From NCBI RefSeq assembly GCF_033845285.1, contig NZ_JAWXCX010000001.1, positions 1,689,495 through 1,753,494 on the forward strand: a stretch of 64,000 bases of DNA, written 5' to 3'. Source of the DNA: Marinococcus sp. PL1-022 (lineage in GTDB: Bacteria > Bacillota > Bacilli > Bacillales > Marinococcaceae). Shown here piece after piece: positions 26,804 through 35,115 of this stretch. Within the stretch, counting starts at the first letter, position 1. Every line of letters begins with the position of its first letter. The notes below the pieces were generated by a model. It was given only the letters and a program-made list of their open reading frames with translations, did not search any database and had not been told where the DNA came from. A program made the position numbers and the translations under genes.

Positions 26804-28287
26804 CTACTGCCGTTATCGGTGCCGGGCTCGGTGGCTTAAGCGCTGCCATTGTTCTAGCTAAAACCGGTGAAGAGGTTACTGTATTTGAAAAAAACGAACG
26901 GGCAGGAGGCAAGCTCCGCCCGTTTCAGCTGGGCACCCACGCATTTGATTACGGCCCTAATACCATCACGATGCCAGATATATTTCACCGCGTGCTTGCT
27001 TTTGCCGACAAAGACCCTGGACAGCTCCTCCCGTTCAAACAGCTGCCGGAGCATACCCGTAATTATTTCCCCGATGGGAGCACACTCGAGGTTTCTTCAG
27101 ACGCTGGAGAAACAAAACAGGCCATTGCCCGTCTTTCCGAAGCCGATGCCAGCCGGTACGATGACTATCTCCGGGAGGTCAAACGGCTTTACACGCTAGC
27201 TACTGAAAATTTTTTGCAGCGCACCTTCGAGTCGCCCCTGGATTACCTTTCCCCACGACTCGCCCTAGCCCTTCGCAAAGTGCGTCCGGCCACTTCCATG
27301 CATGCTTTCCACCGGCGGTTTTTCAAGCATCCGGATGTGCAGCAGGCGTTTGACCGGTATGCGACCTATATCGGTTCTTCTCCGTATGACGCGCCGGCAA
27401 CATTCGCTCTGATTGCCCATCTTGAGCTTGCTGACGGCGTGTACTACACCCCGGGCGGGAACGCGAAGATTGCCGAGGCGTTTTATGAAACGGCCCAAGA
27501 GCTTGGAGTCACCTTTTCATTTAATGATCCTGTCCAGCACGTTTCCACGCGTGACGGACGCGCTCAAACTGTATATGCGGCCTCAGGCTCTCTGGAGGTG
27601 GACAGCGTGGTATTGAATGGGGATCTGCTCAGCCAGTATCCGCTGCTTTTCCCGGCCTCTGCTCAACAAGACCGAACGATTCCAAAGGATCCTGAACCAT
27701 CGATTTCCGCGTTTGTAATCATGGCCGGGCTGAACACCCGCCTGTCGCAGTTAAAGCATCACCAGGTGTATTTTTCTGCGGATTACCATGAAGAGTTCGA
27801 ACAGTTCAAGCACGGAACGTTTCCAGACGATCCGACCGTTTATATCAGCAACTCCTCCTATAGTGATCACGGCCAGTCCCCGGACGGCGACAACCTGTTT
27901 ATTCTTATTAACGCTCCGGCACTTCCTGGAGGCGCTATGACAGAGGAAGAAAAACAGTCCTATAAAAACCTGGTCTACGACAAGCTGGAGGAATTTGATC
28001 TTTTTCTTCGTCCGCATATTGTGGAGGAACAAGTACTCGGTCCGTCTTATCTGGAAGAAACGTTTGGCGCATACAAAGGCTCCATTTACGGTCTTGCCTC
28101 CAACCGGCGAAAGGATGCGTTTCTGCGGCCGTTCAACCGATCCCAGGATTTGAAGAATGTCTATTTTGCCGGCGGCTCCACCCACCCCGGCGGGGGCTCG
28201 CCAATGGTGACCACCAGCGGCGTTCTTGCTGCGTCCGCCCTGCTTAAGGATAACGGCATTCTGCTCGACTTCTGGGGAAATAAATGA
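26800..28287 (+). CDS. CrtN/CrtP-family carotenoid desaturase or oxygenase
   Basis: FAD-dependent phytoene-desaturase-like enzyme, 495 residues. The dinucleotide-binding motif is at the N-terminus, TAVIGAGLGGLSAAIVLAK, followed by EKNERAGGK; the C-terminal FAD motif is VYFAGGSTHPGGGSPMV. These are shared by dehydrosqualene desaturase CrtN and the diaponeurosporene oxygenase CrtP; the sequence alone does not tell me which. No dehydrosqualene synthase (CrtM) is in the window, so the early pathway must be elsewhere. Because it travels with the glycosyl- and acyltransferase, an oxidising late step is the likelier role. A strong terminator follows. Confidence 0.85.
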   Translation: MTTAVIGAGLGGLSAAIVLAKTGEEVTVFEKNERAGGKLRPFQLGTHAFDYGPNTITMPDIFHRVLAFADKDPGQLLPFKQLPEHTRNYFPDGSTLEVSSDAGETKQAIARLSEADASRYDDYLREVKRLYTLATENFLQRTFESPLDYLSPRLALALRKVRPATSMHAFHRRFFKHPDVQQAFDRYATYIGSSPYDAPATFALIAHLELADGVYYTPGGNAKIAEAFYETAQELGVTFSFNDPVQHVSTRDGRAQTVYAASGSLEVDSVVLNGDLLSQYPLLFPASAQQDRTIPKDPEPSISAFVIMAGLNTRLSQLKHHQVYFSADYHEEFEQFKHGTFPDDPTVYISNSSYSDHGQSPDGDNLFILINAPALPGGAMTEEEKQSYKNLVYDKLEEFDLFLRPHIVEEQVLGPSYLEETFGAYKGSIYGLASNRRKDAFLRPFNRSQDLKNVYFAGGSTHPGGGSPMVTTSGVLAASALLKDNGILLDFWGNK

Positions 28288-28327
28288 CTTGAATGGCTTT
28301 CTGCCTTCCAATATCACCGGCGCATAC

Positions 28328-28362
28328 AAACAGCCCCGCTTTTCTCGTCAGCGGGGCTGTTT
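28328..28362 (+). terminator. Terminator of the carotenoid operon
   Basis: Perfect 13-bp stem AAACAGCCCCGCT / AGCGGGGCTGTTT with a 9-base loop, about 40 bases after the desaturase stop. Confidence 0.9.
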
Positions 28363-28379
28363 CAGTAGTAGGGTTATGA

Positions 28380-28650
28380 TTAACCCCCTTCTTCTTCCTC
28401 TACCGGTATCCATATTTCACTTTTGAAATCAGGCTTGTCAAACTGATTTCCCTCCATCCATACTATTTCTCGTTAAACGCCTGCGCCGAATATATTCGGA
28501 GATGGGAATACCCGCTAAAGAAGAAAACATACGCTTAAAATGATACTCCGAACAGCAGGCGATACGGGCGACTTGTTGAAAATCGATTGCCTCCGTTAAG
28601 TGATTCTCAATATAATGCAGGGCATTATTCATCTCTTTTAAATTATCCAT
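28380..28650 (-). pseudogene. Remnant of an AraC-family regulator with internal deletion
   Basis: The first 70 codons encode an AraC-type DNA-binding start ([19 protein letters not shown], then [17 protein letters not shown] and YIRRRRLT), after which the frame runs into a stop. Immediately downstream, in a shifted frame, [20 protein letters not shown] followed by a stop looks like the C-terminal end of the GyrI-like effector domain found in AraC/Rob-type regulators. Full-length proteins are about 280 residues, so roughly 180-190 codons have been deleted between the two parts. The HTH piece alone lacks the second helix-turn-helix. Regarded as a decayed gene. Confidence 0.72.
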
Positions 28651-28778
28651 AACACCAATCCTTCTTATCTAAAGGATACCGATAACAAATTAATTACGCC
28701 TGCTTTTCGTGCCTGATAAAGTCGGATACTAACAACTTACTTTCTATCTAAAAAGAATATCGGATTATGTATAATCAT

Positions 28779-28820
28779 AAAAAAGGAATAGAAGCCCCAT
28801 GGGTGGGATACTTCTATTCC
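28779..28820 (-). terminator. Terminator of csbD
   Basis: Perfect 10-bp stem GGAATAGAAG / CTTCTATTCC with a 16-base loop, followed on the minus strand by a run of six T. Confidence 0.85.
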
Positions 28821-28826
28821 GGTTCA

Positions 28827-29003
28827 TTATTTGTTTTTAAAGTCGCCTTTTTTGTCCTGGGCGACGCCTTTAATCTTATCTTTCTTTCCTTCGCGCTGCA
28901 TTTTGGAATTATTTGTGGCGCTTCCCATCCGGTCTTTTGCTTCCCCTTTAACCTTGTTCACGTTTCCTTTTAGTTTGTCACCAAAACCATTTTTACTGCT
29001 CAT
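28827..29003 (-). CDS. CsbD family stress protein
   Basis: Small (58 residues), highly charged, helical protein of the CsbD family, function unknown but SigB-dependent in B. subtilis. The duplicated motif is visible: GFGDKLKGNVNKVKGEAKDR and KKDKIKGVAQDKKGDFK. ATG at 29003 is preceded by GGAGGGATC. A SigB-like promoter lies about 35 bases upstream. Lys/Gly-rich composition contrasts with the acidic neighbours. Confidence 0.85.
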   Translation of the reverse strand: MSSKNGFGDKLKGNVNKVKGEAKDRMGSATNNSKMQREGKKDKIKGVAQDKKGDFKNK

Positions 29004-29038
29004 CTGTGATCCCTCCATGATGTCTGTCTACAGCAGGG

Positions 29039-29064
29039 CTTCCCTTCAGCAGCCTTCGTCAAAC
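29039..29064 (-). promoter_or_regulatory. Possible SigB promoter of csbD
   Basis: On the minus strand, GTTTGA (29059-29064), 14 bases, then GGGAAG (29039-29044). The SigB consensus is GTTTAA, 12-14 bases, GGGTAT, so the -35 matches five of six and the -10 four of six. The known SigB control of csbD supports it. Confidence 0.45.
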
Positions 29065-29100
29065 AAAAGAGTTTTATCATTCCAAACAATTAATACACGC

Positions 29101-29865
29101 TTAACTGGTAGACTGCTGCGGAGCCAGACTGTTCACAAATGCCTTTTTCATAACATTGGTGACAACCAATGAAACAAAACAGGCTCCTTTCTGCTGGGCC
29201 TGAAGCACGTCTTCCCGGGAGCTTGCAATCGTACCGATTGGCGTTTTCATAACTGCACCTTCCCGATACAGCCCGCTCAGCACCTCCTGCACTTCCGGAT
29301 GATCGGCTCCGTTTCTATACCCCATATTCACAGACAAATCCGTCGGCCCTAAAAACGCCATGTCGATGCCGGGAACGTCCATAATTTCCGTGAAATTTTC
29401 AGCCGCTTCCGGAGTCTCAATTTGAACGCTTATCAGGATCTGTTCATCGGACGCATTCATAAACGCTTCTCCCCCGTGAAAGCCGTAGCCCGCCGCCCTC
29501 ATTGAAAAAGCGGTGCCCCGTTTTCCATACGGGGGATATTTAGCTGCCTGCACCACCCTTTCTGCCTGCTCCCGGGAGTTTACCATCGGAACCTGAATGC
29601 CCAGTGCCCCCCGGTCCAACGCCTTTTGAATACTCGAAGGATCATAGCTTACGCGTATGATAGGCACCATTCCGGTTAACCGCGCGGACCTGATCATTTC
29701 CTCCATTTCTGCCCCGCTGTAGGCGCCGTGCTCATCATCCATAATAATAAACTCATAGCCGGCGTATCCGAGCATCTCTACGACCGCTGGCGAATAGAGG
29801 CTCGTAATAGCCCCCTGGGTCAGCTCATTTTTTTTGATCTTTTCCTTAATTTCGTTTTTCAGCAT
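29101..29865 (-). CDS. HpcH/HpaI family 2-oxo-acid aldolase
   Basis: Class II, metal-dependent pyruvate aldolase of the HpcH/HpaI superfamily, 254 residues; relatives split 2-keto-3-deoxy-sugar acids or 4-hydroxy-2-oxo acids to pyruvate and an aldehyde. Catalytic His is in FIIMDDEHGAYSG, a conserved Arg in VPIIRVSYD, the metal ligands Glu in SVQIETPEAAEN and Asp in FLGPTDLSVNMGY. GTAFSMRAAGYG resembles the RG(X)R-A-YG segment of the family. The ATG at 29865 has a better spaced GGAAG than the one at 29871. Last gene of the large catabolic operon; probable substrate a 2-keto-3-deoxy aldonate. Confidence 0.88.
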   Translation of the reverse strand: MLKNEIKEKIKKNELTQGAITSLYSPAVVEMLGYAGYEFIIMDDEHGAYSGAEMEEMIRSARLTGMVPIIRVSYDPSSIQKALDRGALGIQVPMVNSREQAERVVQAAKYPPYGKRGTAFSMRAAGYGFHGGEAFMNASDEQILISVQIETPEAAENFTEIMDVPGIDMAFLGPTDLSVNMGYRNGADHPEVQEVLSGLYREGAVMKTPIGTIASSREDVLQAQQKGACFVSLVVTNVMKKAFVNSLAPQQSTS

Positions 29866-29880
29866 TCTCATCTTCCTTTG

Positions 29881-30576
29881 TTAGTTTTCCTGAAGCCAAT
29901 AGGATAAAACTGCTGTGACTGCTTCCGGCTGGTCCAGAGGACTTAAATGGCCGCACTGGTCAATTAAAACTAACGCTGCCCCCGGTATTTTCTTCGCGAG
30001 ATCCTCCTGCATGGAAGGCCCGCACAGCGCATCCTGTCTGCCTGCCAAAACCAGGGACGGACAGTTTACAGCAGAAAGTGCATCCACCGCACCCGGGCGG
30101 GTTTTATTGGCTTCCAGCTGCCGGAAATAGCCTTCTTCTCCGACATCCCTACTCATTTGCCGAATCACTGCTTTAACGTCCTCACCAGCATGCTCCTGAA
30201 ATACAGCGCTGGGCAGGAACTGCTCCGAAACCATTTGTTCGAACCCGCCTGCCCGCACCTGTTTCTGCTGATTATTCCAAAGCTCTATCTGTTCTTTCGT
30301 CGGGGGATAGGGATTGGTATCGAGCAGCGACAGCTTATTCACCCTTTCCGGAGCCTCTTTCATTACCTCCATGGCCACGATGCCGCCAAGCGACAGTCCG
30401 GCAAGCGAAAAGGAGCCGGAAACACTGTTCAGTATCCGCTCCGCCATCTCCTTCACGGAGGCGTCCCGGGTAATGTCCGGAATGATGACCTCCCTATCAG
30501 CAGAAAAAGCACGGTATTGATGCTCCCATAGCGCCGAGGTGCACAACGTTCCGGGAATTAATACAAGAGGTTCCAT
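29881..30576 (-). CDS. Alpha/beta hydrolase
   Basis: Cytoplasmic alpha/beta hydrolase of 231 residues. Oxyanion region LIPGTLCTSALWEHQYR, nucleophile elbow SLAGLSLGGIVAM, acid in LAGRQDALCGPS and catalytic His in DQCGHLSPLDQPE. No signal peptide. Relatives act as esterases, enol-lactonases or C-C hydrolases. Between the HisD-family dehydrogenase and the aldolase, a lactonase-like step is plausible but unproven. Confidence 0.82.
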   Translation of the reverse strand: MEPLVLIPGTLCTSALWEHQYRAFSADREVIIPDITRDASVKEMAERILNSVSGSFSLAGLSLGGIVAMEVMKEAPERVNKLSLLDTNPYPPTKEQIELWNNQQKQVRAGGFEQMVSEQFLPSAVFQEHAGEDVKAVIRQMSRDVGEEGYFRQLEANKTRPGAVDALSAVNCPSLVLAGRQDALCGPSMQEDLAKKIPGAALVLIDQCGHLSPLDQPEAVTAVLSYWLQEN

Positions 30577-30602
30577 GCTGCTTTCCCCTCCTTTTGGAGT
30601 AC

Positions 30603-31859
30603 TTATTTTTCCAGCCGTACTTCTGCCGACAAACGGTGCCCTTCCAATCCTTCAATTTCTGATTGCTGCGTAGCGTGGGCGGCCAGATGCTGCGTGCCTC
30701 TGCCTGTAATTTCCTGGTGGGTGGCAACTTTCACAAAATTACCGACCCAGAGGCCGCCGGTGTAGCGGGCCCCCCGTTGCGTCGGAAGAGTGTGATTCGT
30801 CCCTGAGACCTTGTCCGAAAATACAACAGAGCTTTCTTCCCCTAAAAATATGGATCCGTAGTTACTTAAGCTGTTCTTGATCTCTTCGTACGATTGCAGG
30901 TGCACGTGCAGATGCTCGATAGCGTAGTCATCACACACGTCGATTCCCTGTTCGGTACTGTCTACAACAACAACCTCTCCCGCTTTTTCCCACGCCGTGT
31001 GGGCCGGGGAGTCTTCAGACAACTGCTTTAAATATTTTTCCACCTCGATGATCGTCTGGGCGGCCTGTTCTTCCGAAGTAGACACGAGAATCGCCCTCGC
31101 GTTTGGATCGTGTTCTGCCTGAGCCAATAAGTCGGCTGCGCACCATCTGGGATTTGCGTGCTCATCGGCAAACACGAGCACTTCACTCGGTCCGGCAATA
31201 AGGTCGATCCCCACCCTGCCGAAAACCTGTCTCTTTGCTTCCGCTACAAACCGGTTACCCGGCCCGGCAATCACATCGACTTCCGGTACCGTGTCTGTTC
31301 CTACAGCCATCGCTGCCACCGCCTGCGCTCCGCCTACGGCGAAAATATCCGTTACTCCGGAGCAATGAAGCCCGTACAATACCGCCGGGTGAATGCTTCC
31401 TTTGTAGTTTGCCGGACTGCACGCAATAATTTGTTTGGCTCCTGCCACTTTGGCAGGCACCGTCACCATCGGTCCGGAGGAAAGCAGCGGGAACCGTCCG
31501 CCCGGAACGTAAGCTCCCACCTTTTCCACCGGTATTACCCGGTGCCCCATCCGGATCCCTTCCCCAAAATCTTTATCGAGGGGCTGAAGGCATTCGAGCT
31601 GGGCTTCGGCAAAAGCGGTCACCCTATCTACTACCCTTTCGATCAATCGCTTCGTTTCATCCGACAGGGAAGCAATACCTTCATTCAGCTCTTCTTCGGA
31701 AATGCGAATCGGGCGTACCGAATCACTGAATTTTTTCTCGTAGCGTTTAACCGCTTCGTCGCCCCCCTGCTTTACGTCCTTGATAATTTGTTTGACAATC
31801 TGTTCTGTTTCTTCTGTCACTTCGGAAGAAATAGCATCAGCTTTCTTTAAATACTGCAT
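30603..31859 (-). CDS. Histidinol dehydrogenase-family alcohol dehydrogenase (catabolic paralogue 1)
   Basis: 418-residue member of the HisD family, which oxidises an alcohol to a carboxylate in two NAD-dependent steps. The zinc and catalytic residues of E. coli HisD have counterparts: Gln and His in LAQAEHDP, Glu-His in AIEHLHVHLQ, Asp in FSDKVSGTNHTLP, and His in [44 protein letters not shown] is the nucleotide-binding core (read here in two halves). It is not with his biosynthetic genes but inside a sugar-uptake operon, like HpsN-type sulfopropanediol dehydrogenases and other catabolic HisD relatives. Substrate unknown. A second paralogue is at 40495-41775. Confidence 0.85.
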   Translation of the reverse strand: MQYLKKADAISSEVTEETEQIVKQIIKDVKQGGDEAVKRYEKKFSDSVRPIRISEEELNEGIASLSDETKRLIERVVDRVTAFAEAQLECLQPLDKDFGEGIRMGHRVIPVEKVGAYVPGGRFPLLSSGPMVTVPAKVAGAKQIIACSPANYKGSIHPAVLYGLHCSGVTDIFAVGGAQAVAAMAVGTDTVPEVDVIAGPGNRFVAEAKRQVFGRVGIDLIAGPSEVLVFADEHANPRWCAADLLAQAEHDPNARAILVSTSEEQAAQTIIEVEKYLKQLSEDSPAHTAWEKAGEVVVVDSTEQGIDVCDDYAIEHLHVHLQSYEEIKNSLSNYGSIFLGEESSVVFSDKVSGTNHTLPTQRGARYTGGLWVGNFVKVATHQEITGRGTQHLAAHATQQSEIEGLEGHRLSAEVRLEK

Positions 31860-31882
31860 AAGCGCCTCCCAGGTTCTTTAAA

Positions 31883-32761
31883 TTATTTGACTGCTCCTGC
31901 ACTCATTCCTTTAACAAACTGTTTACGAACGATAAGCATAAATATAATCGTCGGCAGCACATAGATAATCCCTGCAGCGGCCATTTCGTTCCAGATAACA
32001 CCATTTTGGCCGACAAAGTAGGACAGGGCCACCGGTAGGGTTACTGCTTCTTCGTTCGTTAAAATGAGGGCAAACATATACTCGTTCCACGTGATGACAA
32101 AACAGAAGACGGCTGCAGTGATAATACCCGGCCGCGCCATCGGCAGAAGAATATGCCATATGACACGAAGCCTGCCGGCCCCGTCAATCATTCCGGCTTC
32201 CTCCATATCCTGTGGAATGCTGTCGATAAAGCCTTTAATCAGCCAGATAGCGTACGGGATGGTATGGCCGAGATTTACAATAATCAGTGCCATCGTGGTA
32301 TCCAGAATGCCCCAGTTCCGGAACATAATGAAAAACGGAATAACGTTGACGATTAAAGGGATAAACTGTGTCGCCAGAATCGCAAACATGAATACCTGCT
32401 TCCCCTTCATATCAAAGCGGGATATACTGTAAGCTGCGAGCACACTGACCGGCATCGTGATCAGCAGCGTGAAGAACACAACGATGGTACTGTTGGAGTA
32501 AAACCTGCCAAAATTATACTCTGCACTGAATATTCTGCTGAAGTTTTCCAGGGTCGGCTGAAAAAAAACGCTTAAGGAATACACTTCCGATACCGGCTTG
32601 AAGGCGGTTAAGGTGATCCAGAAAATCGGGAGGAATAAAAACGTTACGACGAGCAATACGCCAATGGTTTCCACCACACCCAGCGTTATTCTGCGTTTTT
32701 GCAGCGCTTTGGCTTTTTTCTCTTCTGTTGCGGGTGCCGCTGTAGTATTCATCAGTTCCAC
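31883..32761 (-). CDS. Carbohydrate ABC transporter permease (MalG type)
   Basis: CUT1-family permease of 292 residues with six membrane helices. The EAA loop, which docks to the ATPase, is EEAGMIDGAGRLRVIWHILLPMARPG. The N-terminus is cytoplasmic, about 25 residues, Ala/Lys-rich. It overlaps the preceding permease gene by ten bases. No ATPase gene is in the cluster; a shared MsmX/MalK-like ATPase encoded elsewhere must energise it, as for many Bacillus CUT1 systems. Confidence 0.93.
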   Translation of the reverse strand: MELMNTTAAPATEEKKAKALQKRRITLGVVETIGVLLVVTFLFLPIFWITLTAFKPVSEVYSLSVFFQPTLENFSRIFSAEYNFGRFYSNSTIVVFFTLLITMPVSVLAAYSISRFDMKGKQVFMFAILATQFIPLIVNVIPFFIMFRNWGILDTTMALIIVNLGHTIPYAIWLIKGFIDSIPQDMEEAGMIDGAGRLRVIWHILLPMARPGIITAAVFCFVITWNEYMFALILTNEEAVTLPVALSYFVGQNGVIWNEMAAAGIIYVLPTIIFMLIVRKQFVKGMSAGAVK

Positions 32762-33630
32762 TCGCCTCCTTTCACGAGTTTCCTCATGTAAATAAGAACG
32801 AAGCCGATCGTTATAATGGCGAGAATATAGCCAAGCGCCGCTCCGTAACCCATGTCATAGTACCTAAAGGACGTATTATAAATAAGGAAATTCAGCACTT
32901 CAGTGGAGTTCCCCGGCCCGCCGCTGGTCAACGTGACAATGGGGTCAAACTGCTTTAGTGCAAACATCGTCATTAAAATGGAAGCAATCAAAATGATCGG
33001 CTGCAGCATCGGCAGCGTTATCCGGAAAAGTGTCTGAAAGGCGGAAGCCCCGTCGATTTTTGCAGCTTCAAATACCTCTCCCGGCATGCCCATTAATCCG
33101 CTGATAAACATTAGACTCATGAAAGGCAGCCATATCCAGACAGCCACCGAAATCAGGGCTGCCATTGCCGTAGAAGGGTTACCGAGCCAGACTACATCTG
33201 ACAATGGAGGGATTAAAAATCCGACAATACGATCAAACAGTCCGTATTCCGGGTTCAGCATAAACCGCCAGGAATACCCTACCAGCGCCGGGCTTAAAGC
33301 AAAGGGAATAATCAATACAGCCCGTAGAAACGATAGATGCTTTTTTTCTTTACTCAGCAGCATGCCTACGGCTATTGCGGCTGCAATGGTGATAAAAACA
33401 GTGCTGATAGTGAATATGAGCGTGACAATGACGCTATTCCAGAAATTTCCGTCCGACATGGCTTGAAGGTAGTTATCAAACCCTACGAAAGGTCCTGTTT
33501 CGAGTGTTTCGGTTAAATCCCACTCATGAAGACTGATCCAGAACGATCGGACCAGCGGAAAAACAGTAATCGTTCCAACGATCAAAAGTGCCGGGGCGAG
33601 CAGTATATATTTGAAATACTTATTGGTCAT
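32752..33630 (-). CDS. Carbohydrate ABC transporter permease (MalF type)
   Basis: CUT1 permease, 292 residues, six hydrophobic segments. The EAA motif is in GEVFEAAKIDGASAFQ, TLFRITLPML following. SFWISLHEWDLTE near the N-terminus and TSGGPGNSTEVLNFLIYNTSF toward the C-terminus are typical of MalF-like sugar permeases (the latter reported here as a 20-residue-scale landmark at about 235-255). Pairs with the next permease and the upstream lipoprotein. Confidence 0.93.
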   Translation of the reverse strand: MTNKYFKYILLAPALLIVGTITVFPLVRSFWISLHEWDLTETLETGPFVGFDNYLQAMSDGNFWNSVIVTLIFTISTVFITIAAAIAVGMLLSKEKKHLSFLRAVLIIPFALSPALVGYSWRFMLNPEYGLFDRIVGFLIPPLSDVVWLGNPSTAMAALISVAVWIWLPFMSLMFISGLMGMPGEVFEAAKIDGASAFQTLFRITLPMLQPIILIASILMTMFALKQFDPIVTLTSGGPGNSTEVLNFLIYNTSFRYYDMGYGAALGYILAIITIGFVLIYMRKLVKGGEWN

Positions 33631-33678
33631 GCCTTTATCCTCCTCTTTGAGGCCGATGCTTATAAAACATTGTTAGGG

Positions 33679-33700
33679 AGCCCCCTCAAATGAGGGAGCT
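33679..33700 (-). other. Intercistronic hairpin between binding-protein and permease genes
   Basis: AGCCCCCTC and GAGGGAGCT form a 9-bp stem with one mismatch and a 4-base loop. There is no strong T run after it, so it is more likely an mRNA-stabilising or attenuating hairpin that keeps the binding protein in excess over the permeases than a full terminator. Confidence 0.5.
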
Positions 33701-33711
33701 GTACGGCTTTA

Positions 33712-35043
33712 CTATTCGTAATACCCTTCTTCCTCCAACAACTGTTCTACTTCCGCCGCCGCTTCATTCGTCGTTTTTTCTACCGGAGCGCCAGCTGCCA
33801 TGTCTGAAATAGCGCTGCTGATAATATTGGAGACTTCAGGCCATTCCGGAATCTTTGGAAGTGTCTGGGCGTTTCCGAATGCTTCTCCGCCTACTTTGAA
33901 CAAATCGTCGCCCGCTTCATTCAATTCTTCGTCATTAAAGTTTTGAGTCTGGGAAATGTTTGTCGTAAACTGATCCGACGGAGAATTTCCGTTCAGCGCA
34001 TCCAGGACCATGTCTTTTTCAAATTCCGGCTCACTGATATATTTCATAAATTCCCAGGCCGCTTCTTTGTTCTCTGAATCCTTCATCATGCCAAGCGGGA
34101 AGGTGGAAACGTTAGAGGTGCTTCCTTTTCCTTCCCATCCGGGTACAGTAGTAAAGCCAACATTGCCCCGCACCTCTTCTCCAGAGGAATCACTCAGGTT
34201 GAAGTCGGAATATACCCACCACCAGCCGACCCACATGGCGGAATTCCCCTGTTTAAAGTCGGTCCGGGCGTCCTGTTCCCCGAAGGACACAGATCCAGGG
34301 GAAGCAATTTCATCCTCCACCAGCAGGTCAACGTATCTCTGGGTTGCTTCAATGCCTTCTTCGGAGTTAAATACCGGCTTCATATCCTCATCAAAAATAT
34401 CGGATCCGTTGCTCCACAAGTAGGAGGTCCACATGTACATGTTCTGCCCGTTGTTTCCACCCTGGTAATAAGGGGAAATGGCTGACATTTCTGTATTTTC
34501 TGTAATTTCTTTACCTGCTTCCTCCAGTTCCGTCCACGTTTCCGGGGGATCGATACCTAAATCCTCAAAAACGTCCTTGCGGTAAAACATTAATTGCGCA
34601 TTCGCACGAACCGGCAGACTGTGCACTTCATCGTCAAAGGTGGATAAATTTAACGATGATTCCGGAAAGCGGTCAAAATTATAATCGTCTTCGGCAGCGT
34701 ACTCATCCAACGGCTCCAGAAACTGCTGCACGGACGGTCCCATCGTATCCAGGTACGTGACCAGATCAAAGGTTCCCTCCCCCGAAATTCCTTCGGTGGT
34801 GATACGGTCGAGCAGGTTATTGTAGGGTACCCCGATAAATTCCACTTCAATGCCCGTTTCTTCCGTGAATTCGTCACTTCTCGCTTCCCATGCATTAAAC
34901 TGGCCGATATCACCTTCGGTTACGGCTACAGTGACGGTTTCCCCCTCTAGATCCTCCGAGCCTGAGGAACCTCCACAGCCGCTGAGCGCCAGTGTCGACA
35001 CCATTGTTCCGGACAGTAGTAACAGTGATGGCTTTTTATACAT
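33712..35043 (-). CDS. Sugar ABC transporter substrate-binding lipoprotein
   Basis: CUT1-type extracellular solute-binding protein of 443 residues. The signal peptide ends in the lipobox LALSGCGG (Cys about residue 23) followed by a Gly/Ser linker. The mature chain has the family hallmarks WEARSDEFTEETGIEVEF, a DLVTYLDTMGP strand, and GKSAMWVGWWW-like sequence (here QGNSAMWVGWWWVYSDF). It is strikingly acidic. Start ATG 35043 follows GGGGG; an in-frame extension to 35112 would bury the signal peptide. Ligand probably an oligosaccharide or glycoside. Confidence 0.9.
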   Translation of the reverse strand: MYKKPSLLLLSGTMVSTLALSGCGGSSGSEDLEGETVTVAVTEGDIGQFNAWEARSDEFTEETGIEVEFIGVPYNNLLDRITTEGISGEGTFDLVTYLDTMGPSVQQFLEPLDEYAAEDDYNFDRFPESSLNLSTFDDEVHSLPVRANAQLMFYRKDVFEDLGIDPPETWTELEEAGKEITENTEMSAISPYYQGGNNGQNMYMWTSYLWSNGSDIFDEDMKPVFNSEEGIEATQRYVDLLVEDEIASPGSVSFGEQDARTDFKQGNSAMWVGWWWVYSDFNLSDSSGEEVRGNVGFTTVPGWEGKGSTSNVSTFPLGMMKDSENKEAAWEFMKYISEPEFEKDMVLDALNGNSPSDQFTTNISQTQNFNDEELNEAGDDLFKVGGEAFGNAQTLPKIPEWPEVSNIISSAISDMAAGAPVEKTTNEAAAEVEQLLEEEGYYE

Positions 35044-35115
35044 TTTTATGCCCCCTATTTTGTTTTCTTCTAACAAATCACTAATGAATATCCACCGCTG
35101 ACTGAGTGTCATTAC

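Noticed and set aside
30603-31859. Histidine biosynthesis hisD
   Set aside because: No other his gene is nearby, and a second divergent copy is in the same regulon; a catabolic HisD relative fits better.
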